Of a stretch of DNA of 64,000 bases, positions 1-10,576 are shown one piece after another. Both the position numbers and the translations under genes were made by a program. This DNA comes from Erwinia sp. Its GTDB lineage: Bacteria; Pseudomonadota; Gammaproteobacteria; Enterobacterales; Enterobacteriaceae. The stretch spans positions 2,771,310 through 2,835,309 of the forward strand of contig OZ024666.1 of assembly GCA_964016415.1 (NCBI GenBank), written 5' to 3'. Positions within the stretch are counted from its first letter, which is position 1; each line of letters opens with the position of its first letter. The notes beneath the pieces were generated by a model that did no database searches, was not told where the DNA came from, and saw nothing but the letters and a program-made list of their open reading frames with translations.

Positions 1-1745
1 TCGCTAAAGCCGTCGAAGATGAAGCACGCAGCAAGAAAATTTCACACGAAAAAGCACAGCAAAACGCTGTTGCGCTGATGGAAGAGATCGCGGCTAACTT
101 CTCTTATGAAATTATCCGTCTTTCCGACAGAGTCATCGGCTGGACCTGGAGCAAGCTGTATCAGGGGATTAACGTTCATGGTGGCGAACGTGTCAGACAA
201 TTAGCGCAGGATGGTCATGAAATTGTCTACGTACCCTGCCACCGCAGCCATATGGATTATCTGCTTCTTTCCTATGTGCTCTATCATCAGGGGCTGGTAC
301 CACCGCATATCGCTGCGGGAATTAATCTCAATTTCTGGCCAGCAGGCCCAATATTTCGTCGCCTCGGGGCTTTCTTTATTCGCCGTTCATTTAAAGGTAA
401 TAAGCTTTATTCAACAGTTTTCCGTGAATATCTCGGCGAACTGTTTACCCGTGGCTACTCTGTAGAATATTTTGTCGAAGGTGGACGTTCACGTACTGGT
501 CGTTTACTCGATCCGAAAACCGGTACACTGACCATGACACTACAGGCGATGCTACGAGGTGGTAACCGCCCGATTACACTGGTGCCAATTTATATTGGTT
601 ATGAGCATGTGATGGAGGTTGCCACCTACGCCAAAGAGCTCCGTGGTGCTGCAAAAGAGAAAGAGGGCTTTGGCCAAATGGTGCGCGGGCTGCGCAAGCT
701 ACGTAACCTCGGACAGGGTTATGTTAACTTTGGTGAACCCTTGCCGCTCATTAACTACCTCAATGCTGAAGTACCTGAGTGGCGTGATGCCATCGACCCG
801 ATTGAAGCACAACGTCCAGGGTGGCTGACACCCACTGTTAATGATATTGCCAAACGTGTCATGGTAAGAATAAACAGCGCGGCAGCAGCGAATGCGATGA
901 ATCTTTGCGTAACGGCCTTGCTTGCTTCGCGTCAGCTCTCTCTGACGCGCGAACAGCTTAGCGAACAATTAGCCTGTTATCTGCAGTTACTGCGTAACGT
1001 TCCTTACTCATCAGAGAGTACCGTGCCTGATTCAACGGCTGAAGCGTTGATCGAACATGCTATCAACATGAATAAGTTTGATATCCGGCAGGATACCATC
1101 GGTGAAATTATTGTGCTGCCGGCAGAGCAAGCCGTGCTGATGACCTACTACCGCAATAATATCCATCATCTGCTGGTCATGCCGTCATTGATCGCTGCGA
1201 TTTTGATACCACATCCGCGACTGCATAAAGATGAACTGGTAGAGCAAATTCTTGTCATCTATCCGATGCTCAAGCGAGAGCTCTTTCTGCGTTGGGATAA
1301 GACGGAGCTGGCCGAGTTAACTGAAGCATTGGTCAGTGAACTGCATCGTCAGGGTCTGGTAGCGATAGAAGATGATGGCATGCTAATCGCCGCGGCCAAC
1401 AGTGGCACGTTACAGCTTCTGGCGGCAGGAGTTTGCGACACATTGCAGCGCTATGCGATCACATTCTCTATCCTGCGAGCCAACCCTGCTATCAATCGGG
1501 GAACACTGGAGAAAGAGAGTCGAACTCTGGCTCAGCGACTCTCTGTATTGCATGGCATCAATGCACCGGAATTTTTCGATAAGGCGGTCTTCTCATCACT
1601 GGTACTCACCTTGCGCGATGAAGGTTATATCAGTGACAGTGGTGATGCGAATGTTGCTAAAGCTTCGCAAGTGTATCAGATGCTTGCCAGTCTGATTTCT
1701 GCAGAGATTAGCGCGACAATCGAAAGTGCCAGTGAACCGGAGTAG
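1..1745 (+). CDS. plsB: Glycerol-3-phosphate acyltransferase PlsB, 5' end outside window
   Basis: Inner-membrane enzyme that puts the first acyl chain on sn-glycerol-3-phosphate, opening phospholipid synthesis. The frame is open from base 3 with no start codon, so about 227 N-terminal residues lie upstream of the window; 580 residues are visible (E. coli protein 807). The acyltransferase HX4D motif is seen in [10 protein letters not shown] (about bases 235-264), followed by FFIRR and the block [18 protein letters not shown] near 472-525. The C-terminal half matches E. coli closely (for example [19 protein letters not shown]). It converges on ggt, with a shared hairpin between them. In E. coli plsB also lies next to ubiA, so this is the conserved neighbourhood with ggt added. 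Confidence 0.97.
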   Translation, partial: AKAVEDEARSKKISHEKAQQNAVALMEEIAANFSYEIIRLSDRVIGWTWSKLYQGINVHGGERVRQLAQDGHEIVYVPCHRSHMDYLLLSYVLYHQGLVPPHIAAGINLNFWPAGPIFRRLGAFFIRRSFKGNKLYSTVFREYLGELFTRGYSVEYFVEGGRSRTGRLLDPKTGTLTMTLQAMLRGGNRPITLVPIYIGYEHVMEVATYAKELRGAAKEKEGFGQMVRGLRKLRNLGQGYVNFGEPLPLINYLNAEVPEWRDAIDPIEAQRPGWLTPTVNDIAKRVMVRINSAAAANAMNLCVTALLASRQLSLTREQLSEQLACYLQLLRNVPYSSESTVPDSTAEALIEHAINMNKFDIRQDTIGEIIVLPAEQAVLMTYYRNNIHHLLVMPSLIAAILIPHPRLHKDELVEQILVIYPMLKRELFLRWDKTELAELTEALVSELHRQGLVAIEDDGMLIAAANSGTLQLLAAGVCDTLQRYAITFSILRANPAINRGTLEKESRTLAQRLSVLHGINAPEFFDKAVFSSLVLTLRDEGYISDSGDANVAKASQVYQMLASLISAEISATIESASEPE

Positions 1746-1763
1746 CTCGCGGCTTACCCCGAT

Positions 1764-1785
1764 AAACCGCCCTTACGGGCGGTTT
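1764..1785. terminator. Hairpin between convergent plsB and ggt
   Basis: A perfect stem AAACCGCCC/GGGCGGTTT with a TTAC loop lies 19 bases after the plsB stop and 12 bases beyond the ggt stop. The stem ends in short A/T runs on both sides, so it could serve both genes. Confidence 0.7.
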
Positions 1786-1796
1786 AATCATCAGGT

Positions 1797-3557
1797 TCAG
1801 TAGCCCCGGGCCGATCCCGCCGGACGCCGTACGTCATTCGCGCCGTAAAGGTAGCCTTCTCTTATCTTCCCGGATACAGCTCCATCATTACCCGAACTGG
1901 CAGCAGTGACATTCGCCTTACCCGGCAAACCAACCAGAATCAACTCTGCCGCTCCCCAGGGGGTTTGCTCAACCATCTGGTATCCCATATTTTTCAGCAA
2001 TGGTAATGTGTCAGGTGACAGACCGCGCTGCTCATAGTACACCACATCAGGCAACCACTGCTGATGGATACGTGGCGCATTCACTGCTTCCTGTGGCGTC
2101 ATGCCATGGTCGATAATGTTTAACGCTGCCTGCAATGTAATCGTGATAATACGCGAACCGCCGGGTGAACCCAGCACCAGATAAATTTTACCGTCTTTAG
2201 TCACCAGCGTCGGACTCATCGAAGAGAGTGGTCGTTTACCTGGGTGAATACTGTTTGCCGTACCCTGCACTAAACCATAAAGATTTTTTTCGCCCACTTT
2301 GGTGGTGAAATCATCCATTTCATCATTCAGGAAGAAGCCCGTGCCTGGTGCCATCACCACGGCACCAAAGCGCCCGTTTACCGTATAGGTAGTAGAAACA
2401 GCGTTGCCCTGTGAATCGACGATGGAATAGTGTGTCGTCTCCGGTTTTTCGTGAACCCCTACACCAGGTTGAACATCAACCGATGGTGTCGCTTTATCTG
2501 GCTGAATTTCACTGCGGATCTTCTCAGCATAAGATTTACTCAATAGTCGATCGAGAGGATTACTGACAAAAGCGGGGTCACCAAGATAGGTGTTTCTGTC
2601 CATATACGCATGGCGCATTGCTTCAGCCATGGTGTGCACTGCGGCGGCAGAATTGAAGCCCATCGCTTTAAGGTCGTACCCTTCAAGAATATTCAGTGTT
2701 TCACACAATGTCACGCCACCTGAACTCGGGGGTGGTGCAGAGACAAATTGGTAACCGCGATAAGTACAGGTGACTGGTTTTGCCTCAGTAATATGATAAT
2801 CAGCAAAATCTTTTGCCGTAATAATTCCACCGCCCTGCTTTGCCGCCTGCGCAACACGTTGCGGAATCTCTCCTTTATAAAAAGCATCTGTTCCCTGTGC
2901 CGCAATTTTTTTCAATGTTTTGGCTAAATCTTTTTGGATCAGTTTGTCACCTGGCTGCAGGGGGGAACCATCCTGACGCAGAAAAATTTTCGCGACAGTC
3001 GGATCGTCGCGGAACCGTGTCACGGTAGTGTCGAGGATATCCGTATCTGCTCGTGTTAACACAAAACCCTGCTCGGCTAACTTAATCGCCGGGGCCATCA
3101 CCTGCTGGCGCGAGAGTTTGCCGTAACTCACCCTGGCATGTTCCAGCCCCATCACTGTGCCGGGAACACCGATAGCCAGCCAACCATACAAACTGGCCCC
3201 CTTCTTAACATTGCCCTGACTATCAAGATACATATTGGCACTGGCGGCACCTGGTGCGGTTTCACGAAAATTGATAAATGTGTCCTTACCATCAGCCAGG
3301 TGGATAACCATAAAACCACCACCACCAATGTTACCGCAACACGGGTTAACTACCGCCTGGGCATAACCTACTGCCACCGCGGCATCAATCGCGTTACCGC
3401 CCATTTTCAAGATATCCACACCCACTTTTGAAGCAAGATCCTGCGAGGTCACCACCATCCCATTTTTAGCTTCTACCGCCGGTTCCGTTGCCGCGTGCAG
3501 CGTTCCGTTTACCAGTAAAGCAATGAGTGGCACTAGTTTAAAAACTTTTTTATACAT
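1797..3557 (-). CDS. ggt: Gamma-glutamyltranspeptidase precursor
   Basis: Periplasmic enzyme that splits glutathione and other gamma-glutamyl compounds and can transfer the glutamyl group. 586 residues against 580 in E. coli. A signal peptide is clear (positive MYKKVFK, hydrophobic core, likely cleavage after LHA near residue 23). The autoprocessing threonine that becomes the N-terminal nucleophile of the small subunit is in the motif TTHYSIVDSQGNAVS, around residue 375, and the substrate-binding PLSSMSPT and GSPGGSRII blocks follow. The start has a GAGGA ribosome site 6 bases upstream. In E. coli ggt is elsewhere on the chromosome; here it sits between plsB and ubiA. Confidence 0.96.
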   Translation of the reverse strand: MYKKVFKLVPLIALLVNGTLHAATEPAVEAKNGMVVTSQDLASKVGVDILKMGGNAIDAAVAVGYAQAVVNPCCGNIGGGGFMVIHLADGKDTFINFRETAPGAASANMYLDSQGNVKKGASLYGWLAIGVPGTVMGLEHARVSYGKLSRQQVMAPAIKLAEQGFVLTRADTDILDTTVTRFRDDPTVAKIFLRQDGSPLQPGDKLIQKDLAKTLKKIAAQGTDAFYKGEIPQRVAQAAKQGGGIITAKDFADYHITEAKPVTCTYRGYQFVSAPPPSSGGVTLCETLNILEGYDLKAMGFNSAAAVHTMAEAMRHAYMDRNTYLGDPAFVSNPLDRLLSKSYAEKIRSEIQPDKATPSVDVQPGVGVHEKPETTHYSIVDSQGNAVSTTYTVNGRFGAVVMAPGTGFFLNDEMDDFTTKVGEKNLYGLVQGTANSIHPGKRPLSSMSPTLVTKDGKIYLVLGSPGGSRIITITLQAALNIIDHGMTPQEAVNAPRIHQQWLPDVVYYEQRGLSPDTLPLLKNMGYQMVEQTPWGAAELILVGLPGKANVTAASSGNDGAVSGKIREGYLYGANDVRRPAGSARGY

Positions 3558-3795
3558 GCATTATCCTCGCATCATGACAGTAATTTCACACAAAGAGTTT
3601 TATCTCAACAGCAGACTTGTGTACGGTGGACTGAAGTGTAAAGCAGTGTATTTTCGTTTACACATAGGTATTTATTATCACGTACAGAAGAGGAATCAAT
3701 ATCTCAGTATTGAAATATTATTTAAGCCTCAGTGTTTGTCTCAACAGAATCTGCTTTAGCAGGCACTCAGTGGCGTAAAGTTTGAGATACAACAG

Positions 3796-4665
3796 TCAGC
3801 GGATATAACTTATCGCAATACCAGCAAAAATAATAAATCCGACATAATTATTATTAAGAAAGGCCTTGAAACAGAGGCTACGCTCACGATGGTTAATCAT
3901 TTTTTGCTGCCAGAGGAAAAATAACCCGGCAATAAACAGAGAACAAAAATAATACTCATTCAATGCAAGCAGGTAACCGACAGCAATTAACACAATTAAG
4001 GTCAGTAACTGTAATAAACCAATGATGTGTCGATCAGCGCGGCCAAATGCTATTGCTGTCGACTTAACGCCAATTTTTAAATCATCATCGCGGTCGACCA
4101 TAGCATATTCGGTATCATAAGCTACCGTCCAGCACAGATTGGCGAAAAAAAGTAACCAGCAAGCCAAAGGCAGAGCTTCGCTGACTGCCGCCCACGCCAT
4201 GGGTATCGCCCAGCCAAAAGCCGCACCAAGCACCACCTGAGGATAATGGGTATGGCGCTTCATAAAGGGGTATACCCATGCCAGCGCCAGCGCAATAACA
4301 GAAAGTGCAATTGTCAGTCTGTTCAGCATCAGCACCAGCATAAATGCACAAAGCACCAGCACAACGAACAACCCTTTCGCCTCTTTCCCTGAGACTCGCC
4401 CGGCAGCTAATGGTCTGGATTGTGTGCGTTTGACATGGCCATCTATTTTTCTGTCAGCATAATCGTTGACCACACAACCCGCAGCCCGCATGACAAAAAC
4501 ACCACAAATAAACACCAGTAAAATGCCCGCTGGCGGTATGCCCTGGGCTGCCAGCCACAAAGCCCACAGTGTTGGCCAGAGCAATAGCAATGAGCCAATA
4601 GGTCTGTCGAGGCGCATCAACTGCCCCCAGGCCTTCACCCGCTCAACGAAAAGTCTGTTGCTCAT
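3796..4665 (-). CDS. ubiA: 4-hydroxybenzoate octaprenyltransferase
   Basis: Membrane prenyltransferase that joins the polyprenyl chain to 4-hydroxybenzoate in ubiquinone synthesis. Both Mg-diphosphate motifs are present: [15 protein letters not shown] and, further on, [12 protein letters not shown]. About eight hydrophobic segments are seen. I choose the ATG at 4665 (289 residues, E. coli 290) rather than the in-frame GTG at 4674: it has AGGAGG 8 bases upstream and overlaps the ubiC stop as ATGA, which suggests translational coupling. Confidence 0.96.
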   Translation of the reverse strand: MSNRLFVERVKAWGQLMRLDRPIGSLLLLWPTLWALWLAAQGIPPAGILLVFICGVFVMRAAGCVVNDYADRKIDGHVKRTQSRPLAAGRVSGKEAKGLFVVLVLCAFMLVLMLNRLTIALSVIALALAWVYPFMKRHTHYPQVVLGAAFGWAIPMAWAAVSEALPLACWLLFFANLCWTVAYDTEYAMVDRDDDLKIGVKSTAIAFGRADRHIIGLLQLLTLIVLIAVGYLLALNEYYFCSLFIAGLFFLWQQKMINHRERSLCFKAFLNNNYVGFIIFAGIAISYIR

Positions 4666-5189
4666 TTCCCGCACCTCCTGAAAGATTGATAAAGTGGCGC
4701 ATCAGCAAGAAACAGTTCTGTCAGTAGCAAAGGTTTACCACTCAACTGCAGGCCAGAACGCCTTCCCCATAGCTCACCGCTACATCCCGGCTTAATAAAA
4801 TCCCGGATTAACGAAGGGGAAGTAAACAGATAATGCCCCAAAGGCTGATTGCCTAATTGCAGCAATGCCCGCTCGTCTCCGGTCAATGTTGATTCTGGTA
4901 ACACAGTACGTCCAGCCAGCCAGGGACACTCATCACCGTATAAAATCACTTCACGTTGCCAGTAAAGCGCATCGACAGGCAGAAAATTCAACTCATCACC
5001 AGACAATGCTTCGTATGGGATCATCCCCTCCGTAATGACCTCAACATGAATATGCTGGCAGTAGCCTGCCAGACGCTGAGTCATAGAACTTTCCGTCATT
5101 AACCAGTCCAACACCCATGAAGAAGGGCGCAGTGATGCATCTGATAACCAATGCATAGCCTTAAGCTTCGTCAACGCAGCGCGAGGCAT
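4662..5189 (-). CDS. ubiC: Chorismate pyruvate-lyase
   Basis: Makes 4-hydroxybenzoate and pyruvate from chorismate, the first committed step to ubiquinone, directly supplying UbiA encoded next door. Family blocks [42 protein letters not shown] are intact. The open frame runs back to 5237, but the ATG at 5189 gives MPRAALTKL, aligns with the E. coli start and has a GGGGGGA ribosome site; 175 residues against 165. The C-terminus is about ten residues longer than in E. coli (after APLY), perhaps kept because the end overlaps ubiA. Confidence 0.93.
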   Translation of the reverse strand: MPRAALTKLKAMHWLSDASLRPSSWVLDWLMTESSMTQRLAGYCQHIHVEVITEGMIPYEALSGDELNFLPVDALYWQREVILYGDECPWLAGRTVLPESTLTGDERALLQLGNQPLGHYLFTSPSLIRDFIKPGCSGELWGRRSGLQLSGKPLLLTELFLADAPLYQSFRRCGK

Positions 5190-5291
5190 CGTCCCCCCAA
5201 TGAAAAATAGCCCGTAAAAAGAAAAACACCGGGGCATCGATTGCAGGATAATTACGCCTCACAACCAGACCAACCCGGTTTATCATGATGT

Positions 5292-5705
5292 TCACTCGCG
5301 CTTCAGCCGATTACTGTTTGCCAGCCATAGCGTAATGACCAATATCAGAATAGCAATAGCATAAGCTAACGTATCGAAAGGGTTTTTATGATCAACGATA
5401 ATCAAACGGATGATCGCAGTGATGCCAATATAGATGAAATAGCGTAGGGGGAAATGGTAGCCAGTCTGAAAATACTTCACGATCAAAGCAATGAATTCAA
5501 AATAGAGAAAGTAAATGACAATGCCTTCAATCAACAAATAGGATGACGTTTCTCCTCCAGTGTTGAACAGCACATTAGCTAAATGCAGTGTCTCTTTTCC
5601 AAGGAAAACTGTCAGAATCCCGGCCAAAATAATCAGGCCAACATTAAGCACCATCTGTAACAACCAGGCGATGCTCGTTGCATTAATCCCTCTCCCGTTT
5701 TTCAT
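5292..5705 (-). CDS. psiE: Phosphate-starvation-inducible protein PsiE
   Basis: Small inner-membrane protein with four hydrophobic segments; its function is not established, and the name comes from its phosphate-starvation induction in E. coli. The run [20 protein letters not shown] and the end [13 protein letters not shown] match E. coli PsiE almost residue for residue. The open frame extends to 5828, but that stretch overlies the pgi terminator hairpin; starting at 5705 ([14 protein letters not shown]) gives 137 residues against 136 in E. coli. The ribosome site before 5705 is weak, so the start is probable, not certain. Confidence 0.9.
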   Translation of the reverse strand: MKNGRGINATSIAWLLQMVLNVGLIILAGILTVFLGKETLHLANVLFNTGGETSSYLLIEGIVIYFLYFEFIALIVKYFQTGYHFPLRYFIYIGITAIIRLIIVDHKNPFDTLAYAIAILILVITLWLANSNRLKRE

Positions 5706-5730
5706 TGCCGGTAAACTCTTCACGTCAGTT

Positions 5731-5774
5731 AAAAATAGTAAAAACGGCCTGTTGAGTACTGACCAGACCGTTTT
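5731..5774 (-). terminator. Rho-independent terminator after pgi
   Basis: On the minus strand AAAACGGTCTG pairs with CAGGCCGTTTT around a 12-base loop, followed by TTTTTACTATTTTT. It lies about 60 bases after the pgi stop and explains why the longer psiE frame across it is unlikely to be translated. Confidence 0.8.
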
Positions 5775-5831
5775 GCGGCGCTTTTTCATCGCAGCAGACA
5801 ATTCCTCAGTGGCCTGTCTGCTGAACAATCA

Positions 5832-7481
5832 TCAATTACGCCATTGTTTATAGCAGTTAATGAGCCCGTTAGTCGAACTATCGTGACTATTCACGTCACT
5901 GTTGTCTGTCAGTTCAGGAAGAATACGGTTCGCTAACTGTTTACCGAGCTCTACTCCCCACTGGTCAAAAGAGTAGATATTCAGTATTGCCCCCTGGGTA
6001 AAAATTTTATGCTCATATAACGCAATCAGGCTACCTAATGTAAACGGCGTCATTTCACGTATTAAAATAGAGTTTGTCGGGCGGTTGCCCTCAAAGACTT
6101 TAAACGGTACAACGTCTGCAACCGAGGCTGGATCATGCCCCGCGTCAGCAAACTCTTTGATGACAGCTTCGCGCGATTTTCCAAATGTCAGCGCTTCTGT
6201 CTGGGCAAAGAAATTTGACAACAGTTTCATATGATGATCACCCACTTTATTGTGGCTGATCGCCGGGGCGATAAAATCACAGGGGATCAGCTTGGTACCC
6301 TGATGAATCAGCTGGTAAAAAGCATGCTGCCCATTGGTACCCGGCTCCCCCCAAATTACAGGACCTGTCTGGTAAGTGGTCACTTCACCATTACGATCGA
6401 CATATTTACCATTTGATTCCATATTGCCTTGCTGGAAATAGGCCGCAAAACGGTGCATGTACTGATCGTAGGGTAAAATAGCCTCAGTCTCAGCACCGAA
6501 GAAGTTGTTATACCACAAGCCAATCAGAGCCAGGGTGACAGGCAAGTTTTCATCCATAGGCGCTGTGGCAAAGTGACGATCCATCGCATGGGCGCCACTT
6601 AATAACTGCTCAAAATGGTCAAAGCCAATCGACAATACAATCGACAAGCCGATCGCTGACCATAATGAATAACGGCCTCCGACCCAATCCCAAAACTCAA
6701 ACATATTGTCAGTATCAATACCAAACTCACTGACCGCAGGCGCATTGGTTGATAATGCGGCAAAATGTTTGGCTACATGATCACTTTCCTTCGCGGCGGC
6801 CAAAAACCAGTCTCTCGCGCTATGGGCATTAGTCATGGTTTCCTGGGTGGTGAAGGTTTTAGAAGCCACAAGGAAGAGTGTCGTTTCCGGATTGAGTGGT
6901 TTAAGCGTTTCAGTAATATGCGTACCGTCCACATTAGAGACAAAGTGCATATTGAGGTGATTTTTATAAGGCCGTAAGGCCTCTGTAACCATGTAAGGAC
7001 CCAGATCTGATCCTCCGATACCGATATTAACCACATCGGTAATCGGCTTTCCGGTATAGCCTTTCCAGCTCCCACTGATGATACGCTCAGAGAAATGCTT
7101 CATTTTTTGCAACACAGCGTTCACTTCTGGCATTACATCCTGACCATCCACCTCGATCGGTGTATTGGCGCGGTTGCGAAGTGCAATATGAAGTACCGCG
7201 CGATCTTCAGTTTTATTGATTTTTTCCCCGGCAAACATCGCCCTGATGGCTCCATCAAGATCGGTTTCCTGAGCCAGTGCGCGCAGTTTATCCAGCGTCG
7301 CACGGGTGATACGATTTTTGGAAAAATCCACCAGCATATCTTCGCTGAAAGTGGCAGAGAACGCAGAAAAACGCTGACTATCAGCCTCAAACAGTTCAGC
7401 CAGCGTCACATCTTTCATCTCTTCAAAATGGTGCTGCAATGCCTGCCATGCGGCAGTTTGTGTCGGATTGATATTTTTCAT
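5832..7481 (-). CDS. pgi: Glucose-6-phosphate isomerase
   Basis: Cytoplasmic enzyme interconverting glucose-6-phosphate and fructose-6-phosphate in glycolysis and gluconeogenesis. 549 residues, exactly the E. coli length. The sugar-phosphate block [18 protein letters not shown] and the signature [21 protein letters not shown] with [12 protein letters not shown] are present; the catalytic Glu lies in [10 protein letters not shown] and His in [15 protein letters not shown]. Divergent from lysC with 0.6 kb between them, and followed by its own terminator. Confidence 0.98.
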   Translation of the reverse strand: MKNINPTQTAAWQALQHHFEEMKDVTLAELFEADSQRFSAFSATFSEDMLVDFSKNRITRATLDKLRALAQETDLDGAIRAMFAGEKINKTEDRAVLHIALRNRANTPIEVDGQDVMPEVNAVLQKMKHFSERIISGSWKGYTGKPITDVVNIGIGGSDLGPYMVTEALRPYKNHLNMHFVSNVDGTHITETLKPLNPETTLFLVASKTFTTQETMTNAHSARDWFLAAAKESDHVAKHFAALSTNAPAVSEFGIDTDNMFEFWDWVGGRYSLWSAIGLSIVLSIGFDHFEQLLSGAHAMDRHFATAPMDENLPVTLALIGLWYNNFFGAETEAILPYDQYMHRFAAYFQQGNMESNGKYVDRNGEVTTYQTGPVIWGEPGTNGQHAFYQLIHQGTKLIPCDFIAPAISHNKVGDHHMKLLSNFFAQTEALTFGKSREAVIKEFADAGHDPASVADVVPFKVFEGNRPTNSILIREMTPFTLGSLIALYEHKIFTQGAILNIYSFDQWGVELGKQLANRILPELTDNSDVNSHDSSTNGLINCYKQWRN

Positions 7482-7797
7482 AGCAACGGACTCTTTATGA
7501 TTTATGAAACAGGTAACGGAAGAAACATGGCACAGAGAGCTACTCCGGTAACTCCAGCTGATACCTGTCTAATCCATAAAATTAGCGCTCTCCGGGTGCA
7601 TTCCGCCAGGGAAAAATGGCCGCACAGTTCTGCACACTATGCCGTGATTGTACCACGGCATCAATCTCGGATCTGTTGTCTGTCAGACAAAGGCACACAG
7701 GTAAATCAAAGTCGTAGCAAAAAAAACAGGATTCGTCACAACAAGCATTGACAGTCAGAAGATAACCCGTTATTTGTACATCGCTTATTACATATTT
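7482..7797. other. Divergent promoter region between pgi and the lysC leader
   Basis: No gene was recognised. The plus-strand frame that covers it is mostly the shadow of pgi. It must hold the pgi promoter (minus) and the lysC promoter (plus). Confidence 0.6.
7748..7776 (+). promoter_or_regulatory. Possible lysC promoter
   Basis: TTGACA (7748-7753), a 17-base gap, then TATTTG (7771-7776) as a poor -10. The position, about 25-50 bases before the riboswitch, is right for a transcript that carries the whole aptamer. The -10 match is weak. Confidence 0.4.
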
Positions 7798-7990
7798 ACA
7801 GAAGAGGCGCGTCATCCAGGCAGTGTGTTGGAGGAACCGAATCCGCAGAAAACACATCAGGGGGAGTGACGCCGAGATGAGTAAGCACACGGAGTGATGC
7901 TCATCGGCTGCAGAGGCTGAATCCTCTGGGCTGTCGCCCGACGTTCCCCTATGAAAGTGGAACGCCATAAGGTGGAGCGCTTCTGGGTGA
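7798..7990 (+). promoter_or_regulatory. Lysine riboswitch (L box) of lysC
   Basis: The sequence follows the E. coli lysC leader: AGAAGAGGCGCG at 7800, GTGTTGGAGGAACC, then GGGGGAGTGACGCCGAGATG, AGAGGCTGAATCCTCTGG and the closing GGTGGAGCGCTTCTGGGTGA. The outer P1 helix is visible: AGAAG...GCGC at 7800-7810 pairs with GCGCTTCT at 7977-7984. In this class lysine binding lowers aspartokinase III expression, by hiding the start and by terminating or destabilising the transcript. The gap of about 90 bases to the lysC start leaves room for the expression platform. Confidence 0.95.
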
Positions 7991-8078
7991 CCCTTCAGCC
8001 CTGTTATTGGTCAACCCATCCTGCGCTTTCCTTGTGTGCCCGGATCGAATAACGAAACCTGACACGAGGTATGTCAAG

Positions 8079-9431
8079 ATGTCTTCATCTCCTATTGTGG
8101 CAAAATTTGGTGGCACCAGTGTCGCAGACTACGGCGCCATGAGCCGCAGTGCTGACGTTGTGCTCGCTAATCCTGATGTCAAACTGGTGGTACTCTCTGC
8201 CTCTGCAGGGGTGACAAATTTACTGGTTACTCTTGCCGAAGGCGTAGATACGCTGCAGCGCAGCCAGTTACTCGATGAACTTCGTCGCATTCAGTACGCC
8301 ATCATCGATGATCTCGCGCAGTCAGATGTTATCCGTGATGAGATCAACCGGTTACTCGATAACATCGCTATGCTTTCTGAAGGGGCGGCCCTGGCGACCT
8401 CTACCGCTCTCACTGATGAGCTGGTCAGCCATGGCGAATTAATGTCGACTTTATTGTTCGTGGAGGTATTACGCCAGCGCGGAACCACTGTGCAATGGTT
8501 CGATGTCCGCAAAGTCATGCGTACCAACGATCGTTTTGGCCGGGCGGAACCCGATGTTGTCATACTAAGTGAACTGGTCAGTTCGCAACTGGCTCCGCAT
8601 CTTGCTGATGCTATTGTGGTCACGCAAGGTTTTATCGGTAGTGAAGAGAAGGGTCGAACCACAACACTGGGACGCGGAGGAAGCGATTACAGTGCGGCGC
8701 TGTTGGGTGAGGCCCTTCAGGCACAGCGCATTGATATCTGGACCGATGTGCCAGGTATTTACACCACCGATCCGCGTATCGTGCCGCAAGCCCGTCGTAT
8801 TGACGAAATCACGTTTGAAGAAGCTGCCGAAATGGCAACCTTTGGTGCCAAAATACTCCATCCGGCCACTTTACTCCCCGCGGTACGCAGTGGTATCCCG
8901 GTTTTTGTCGGTTCCAGTAAAGCTCCGGAGCAGGGGGGAACGCTGGTATATGGTAAAACCGAGCACCCACCGCTTTTTCGCGCTTTAGCATTACGCCGTA
9001 AGCAGACCCTGCTTACCCTGCACAGTCTGAATATGCTGCATTCGCGTGGCTTTCTGGCAGAGGTATTTAATATACTTGCCCGTCATCATATTTCAGTCGA
9101 TCTGATCACCACATCTGAAGTCAGTGTTGCTCTGACACTGGATACCACCGGATCGACCTCAACAGGTGACAGTTTACCGACACAGGGCCTACTGACCGAA
9201 CTCTCATCTCTCTGCCGGGTAGAAGTAGAAGAGAACCTGGCGCTGGTCGCACTCATTGGTAACCAGCTTTCTACTGCATGTGGCGTCGGGAAAAGCGTGT
9301 TCGGTGTGCTGGAGCCTTTCCGTTTACGCTTGATTTGCTACGGCGCAAGTAGTCATAATCTCTGCTTCCTGGTGCCCACTCAGGACGCAGAGAATGTGGT
9401 ACGCTCACTACACCAACATCTCTTCGAATAA
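8079..9431 (+). CDS. lysC: Lysine-sensitive aspartokinase III
   Basis: Phosphorylates aspartate, the first step to lysine, threonine and methionine. The kinase motif KFGGTSVADYGAM begins at residue 9; TTTLGRGGSDYSAALLGEAL and DVPGIYTTDPR are the ATP/aspartate blocks; two ACT domains at the C-terminus bind lysine. The frame is open from 8007, but the ATG at 8079 has ACGAGG at 8064-8069, exactly the arrangement in the E. coli gene, and gives 450 residues (E. coli 449). Regulated by the riboswitch just upstream. Confidence 0.97.
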   Translation: MSSSPIVAKFGGTSVADYGAMSRSADVVLANPDVKLVVLSASAGVTNLLVTLAEGVDTLQRSQLLDELRRIQYAIIDDLAQSDVIRDEINRLLDNIAMLSEGAALATSTALTDELVSHGELMSTLLFVEVLRQRGTTVQWFDVRKVMRTNDRFGRAEPDVVILSELVSSQLAPHLADAIVVTQGFIGSEEKGRTTTLGRGGSDYSAALLGEALQAQRIDIWTDVPGIYTTDPRIVPQARRIDEITFEEAAEMATFGAKILHPATLLPAVRSGIPVFVGSSKAPEQGGTLVYGKTEHPPLFRALALRRKQTLLTLHSLNMLHSRGFLAEVFNILARHHISVDLITTSEVSVALTLDTTGSTSTGDSLPTQGLLTELSSLCRVEVEENLALVALIGNQLSTACGVGKSVFGVLEPFRLRLICYGASSHNLCFLVPTQDAENVVRSLHQHLFE

Positions 9432-9462
9432 TACACAGCGATCAACGGTGTTGCTGTATAAC

Positions 9463-9496
9463 GAGGGGACCTCACGCTGAGGTTCCCTTGTTTTAT
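9463..9496 (+). terminator. Terminator after lysC
   Basis: GAGGGGACCTCA / TGAGGTTCCCTT form a nearly perfect 12-base stem with a CGC loop, followed by GTTTTAT, 31 bases after the lysC stop. Confidence 0.85.
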
Positions 9497-9557
9497 CTCA
9501 TGCTAAGAACTTTACCGATGCACTTTTTCGTGTTCTATCACTACAGGAACGTTATTC

Positions 9558-10478
9558 ATGCTTGCCACCCTGACACGTCTGTTTCCACTTTGGGCTATTT
9601 TGCTCTCTGTTGTTGCCTGGTATACACCCGCGCCATTTCTGACCATTGGCCCCTGGGTAAGCACTCTGCTGATGTTGATTATATTTGCCATGGGAGTCAC
9701 GCTGCATATTAACGACTTCAAACGCGTACTCACCCGCCCGGCCCCGGTGATCGCCGGGACATTTCTGCACTACCTGGTCATGCCACTTGCCGCCTGGGGA
9801 TTAGCTAAATTGTTCGGAATGCCAGCCGACCTTGCTGCCGGTATGATTCTGGTCGGCAGTGTTGCCAGCGGTACAGCGTCTAATGTCATGATCTATCTTG
9901 CAAAAGGGGATGTGGCACTTTCAGTGACAATTTCATCGGTCTCGGCACTGGTAGGCGTTATTGCCACCCCACTACTGACCCGTTTCTACGTCGACGCACA
10001 CATTCAGGTTGATGTGGCAGGGATGCTCTGGAGTATCATCAAAATTGTCGTTATTCCGATTACTCTCGGCCTGATAGTCCACCATCTGTTTACTTCACTG
10101 GTGCGTCGAATAGAACCCTATCTGCCGATATTCTCTATTATCTGTATTCTTCTGATCATCAGCACGGTGGTCGCCGGCAGCCAAAGCTTCATCAGCTCAG
10201 TTGGTTTGATGGTAATCACAGCGGTGATCCTGCACAACGCAATTGGGCTATTTGCAGGCTACTGGGGCGGGAAATTGTTTGGTTTCGACGAATCGACCTG
10301 CCGGACGCTGGCTTTAGAAGTTGGCATGCAGAATTCAGGACTTGCAGCCACATTAGGTAAACTCTATTTTTCACCGCTGGCAGCACTGCCTGGGGCGCTG
10401 TTCTCAGTCTGGCATAATCTGTCAGGTTCACTATTGGCGGGCTACTGGTCTGGAAAATCTCTCAATAAACAGAAGTAA
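9558..10478 (+). CDS. BASS-family sodium-coupled transporter, PanS-like
   Basis: Inner-membrane protein of 306 residues with about nine or ten hydrophobic segments, of the bile acid:sodium symporter family. Family features seen: [15 protein letters not shown] near residue 43, [19 protein letters not shown] near 103, and [15 protein letters not shown] near 255, which carry the sodium-binding residues of the fold. Closest named relatives in enterobacteria are PanS (ketopantoate/pantoate) and YocS; bile acid itself is an unlikely substrate. AGGAA lies 9 bases before the start. It stands alone between the lysC terminator and a hairpin after its stop. Substrate is inferred from family only. Confidence 0.85.
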   Translation: MLATLTRLFPLWAILLSVVAWYTPAPFLTIGPWVSTLLMLIIFAMGVTLHINDFKRVLTRPAPVIAGTFLHYLVMPLAAWGLAKLFGMPADLAAGMILVGSVASGTASNVMIYLAKGDVALSVTISSVSALVGVIATPLLTRFYVDAHIQVDVAGMLWSIIKIVVIPITLGLIVHHLFTSLVRRIEPYLPIFSIICILLIISTVVAGSQSFISSVGLMVITAVILHNAIGLFAGYWGGKLFGFDESTCRTLALEVGMQNSGLAATLGKLYFSPLAALPGALFSVWHNLSGSLLAGYWSGKSLNKQK

Positions 10479-10488
10479 TTGGCAAGAT

Positions 10489-10510
10489 GTGGCCCCTGAT
10501 TTGGGGCCAC
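10489..10510. terminator. Hairpin between convergent PanS-like gene and metH
   Basis: GTGGCCCC / GGGGCCAC perfect 8-base stem with a 6-base loop, 11 bases after the transporter stop. No clear T run follows on either strand, so its action as a terminator is uncertain. Confidence 0.5.
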
Positions 10511-10576
10511 AAGGGGAGTATGAACACCGAAAAATGTAAGTAACCACTTACATTCCGTTAATATTAAACATACCGG

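Noticed and set aside
7095-7751. 218-codon plus-strand frame opposite pgi
   Set aside because: Most of it is antisense to the conserved pgi coding region; residues are His/Phe-rich without any domain.
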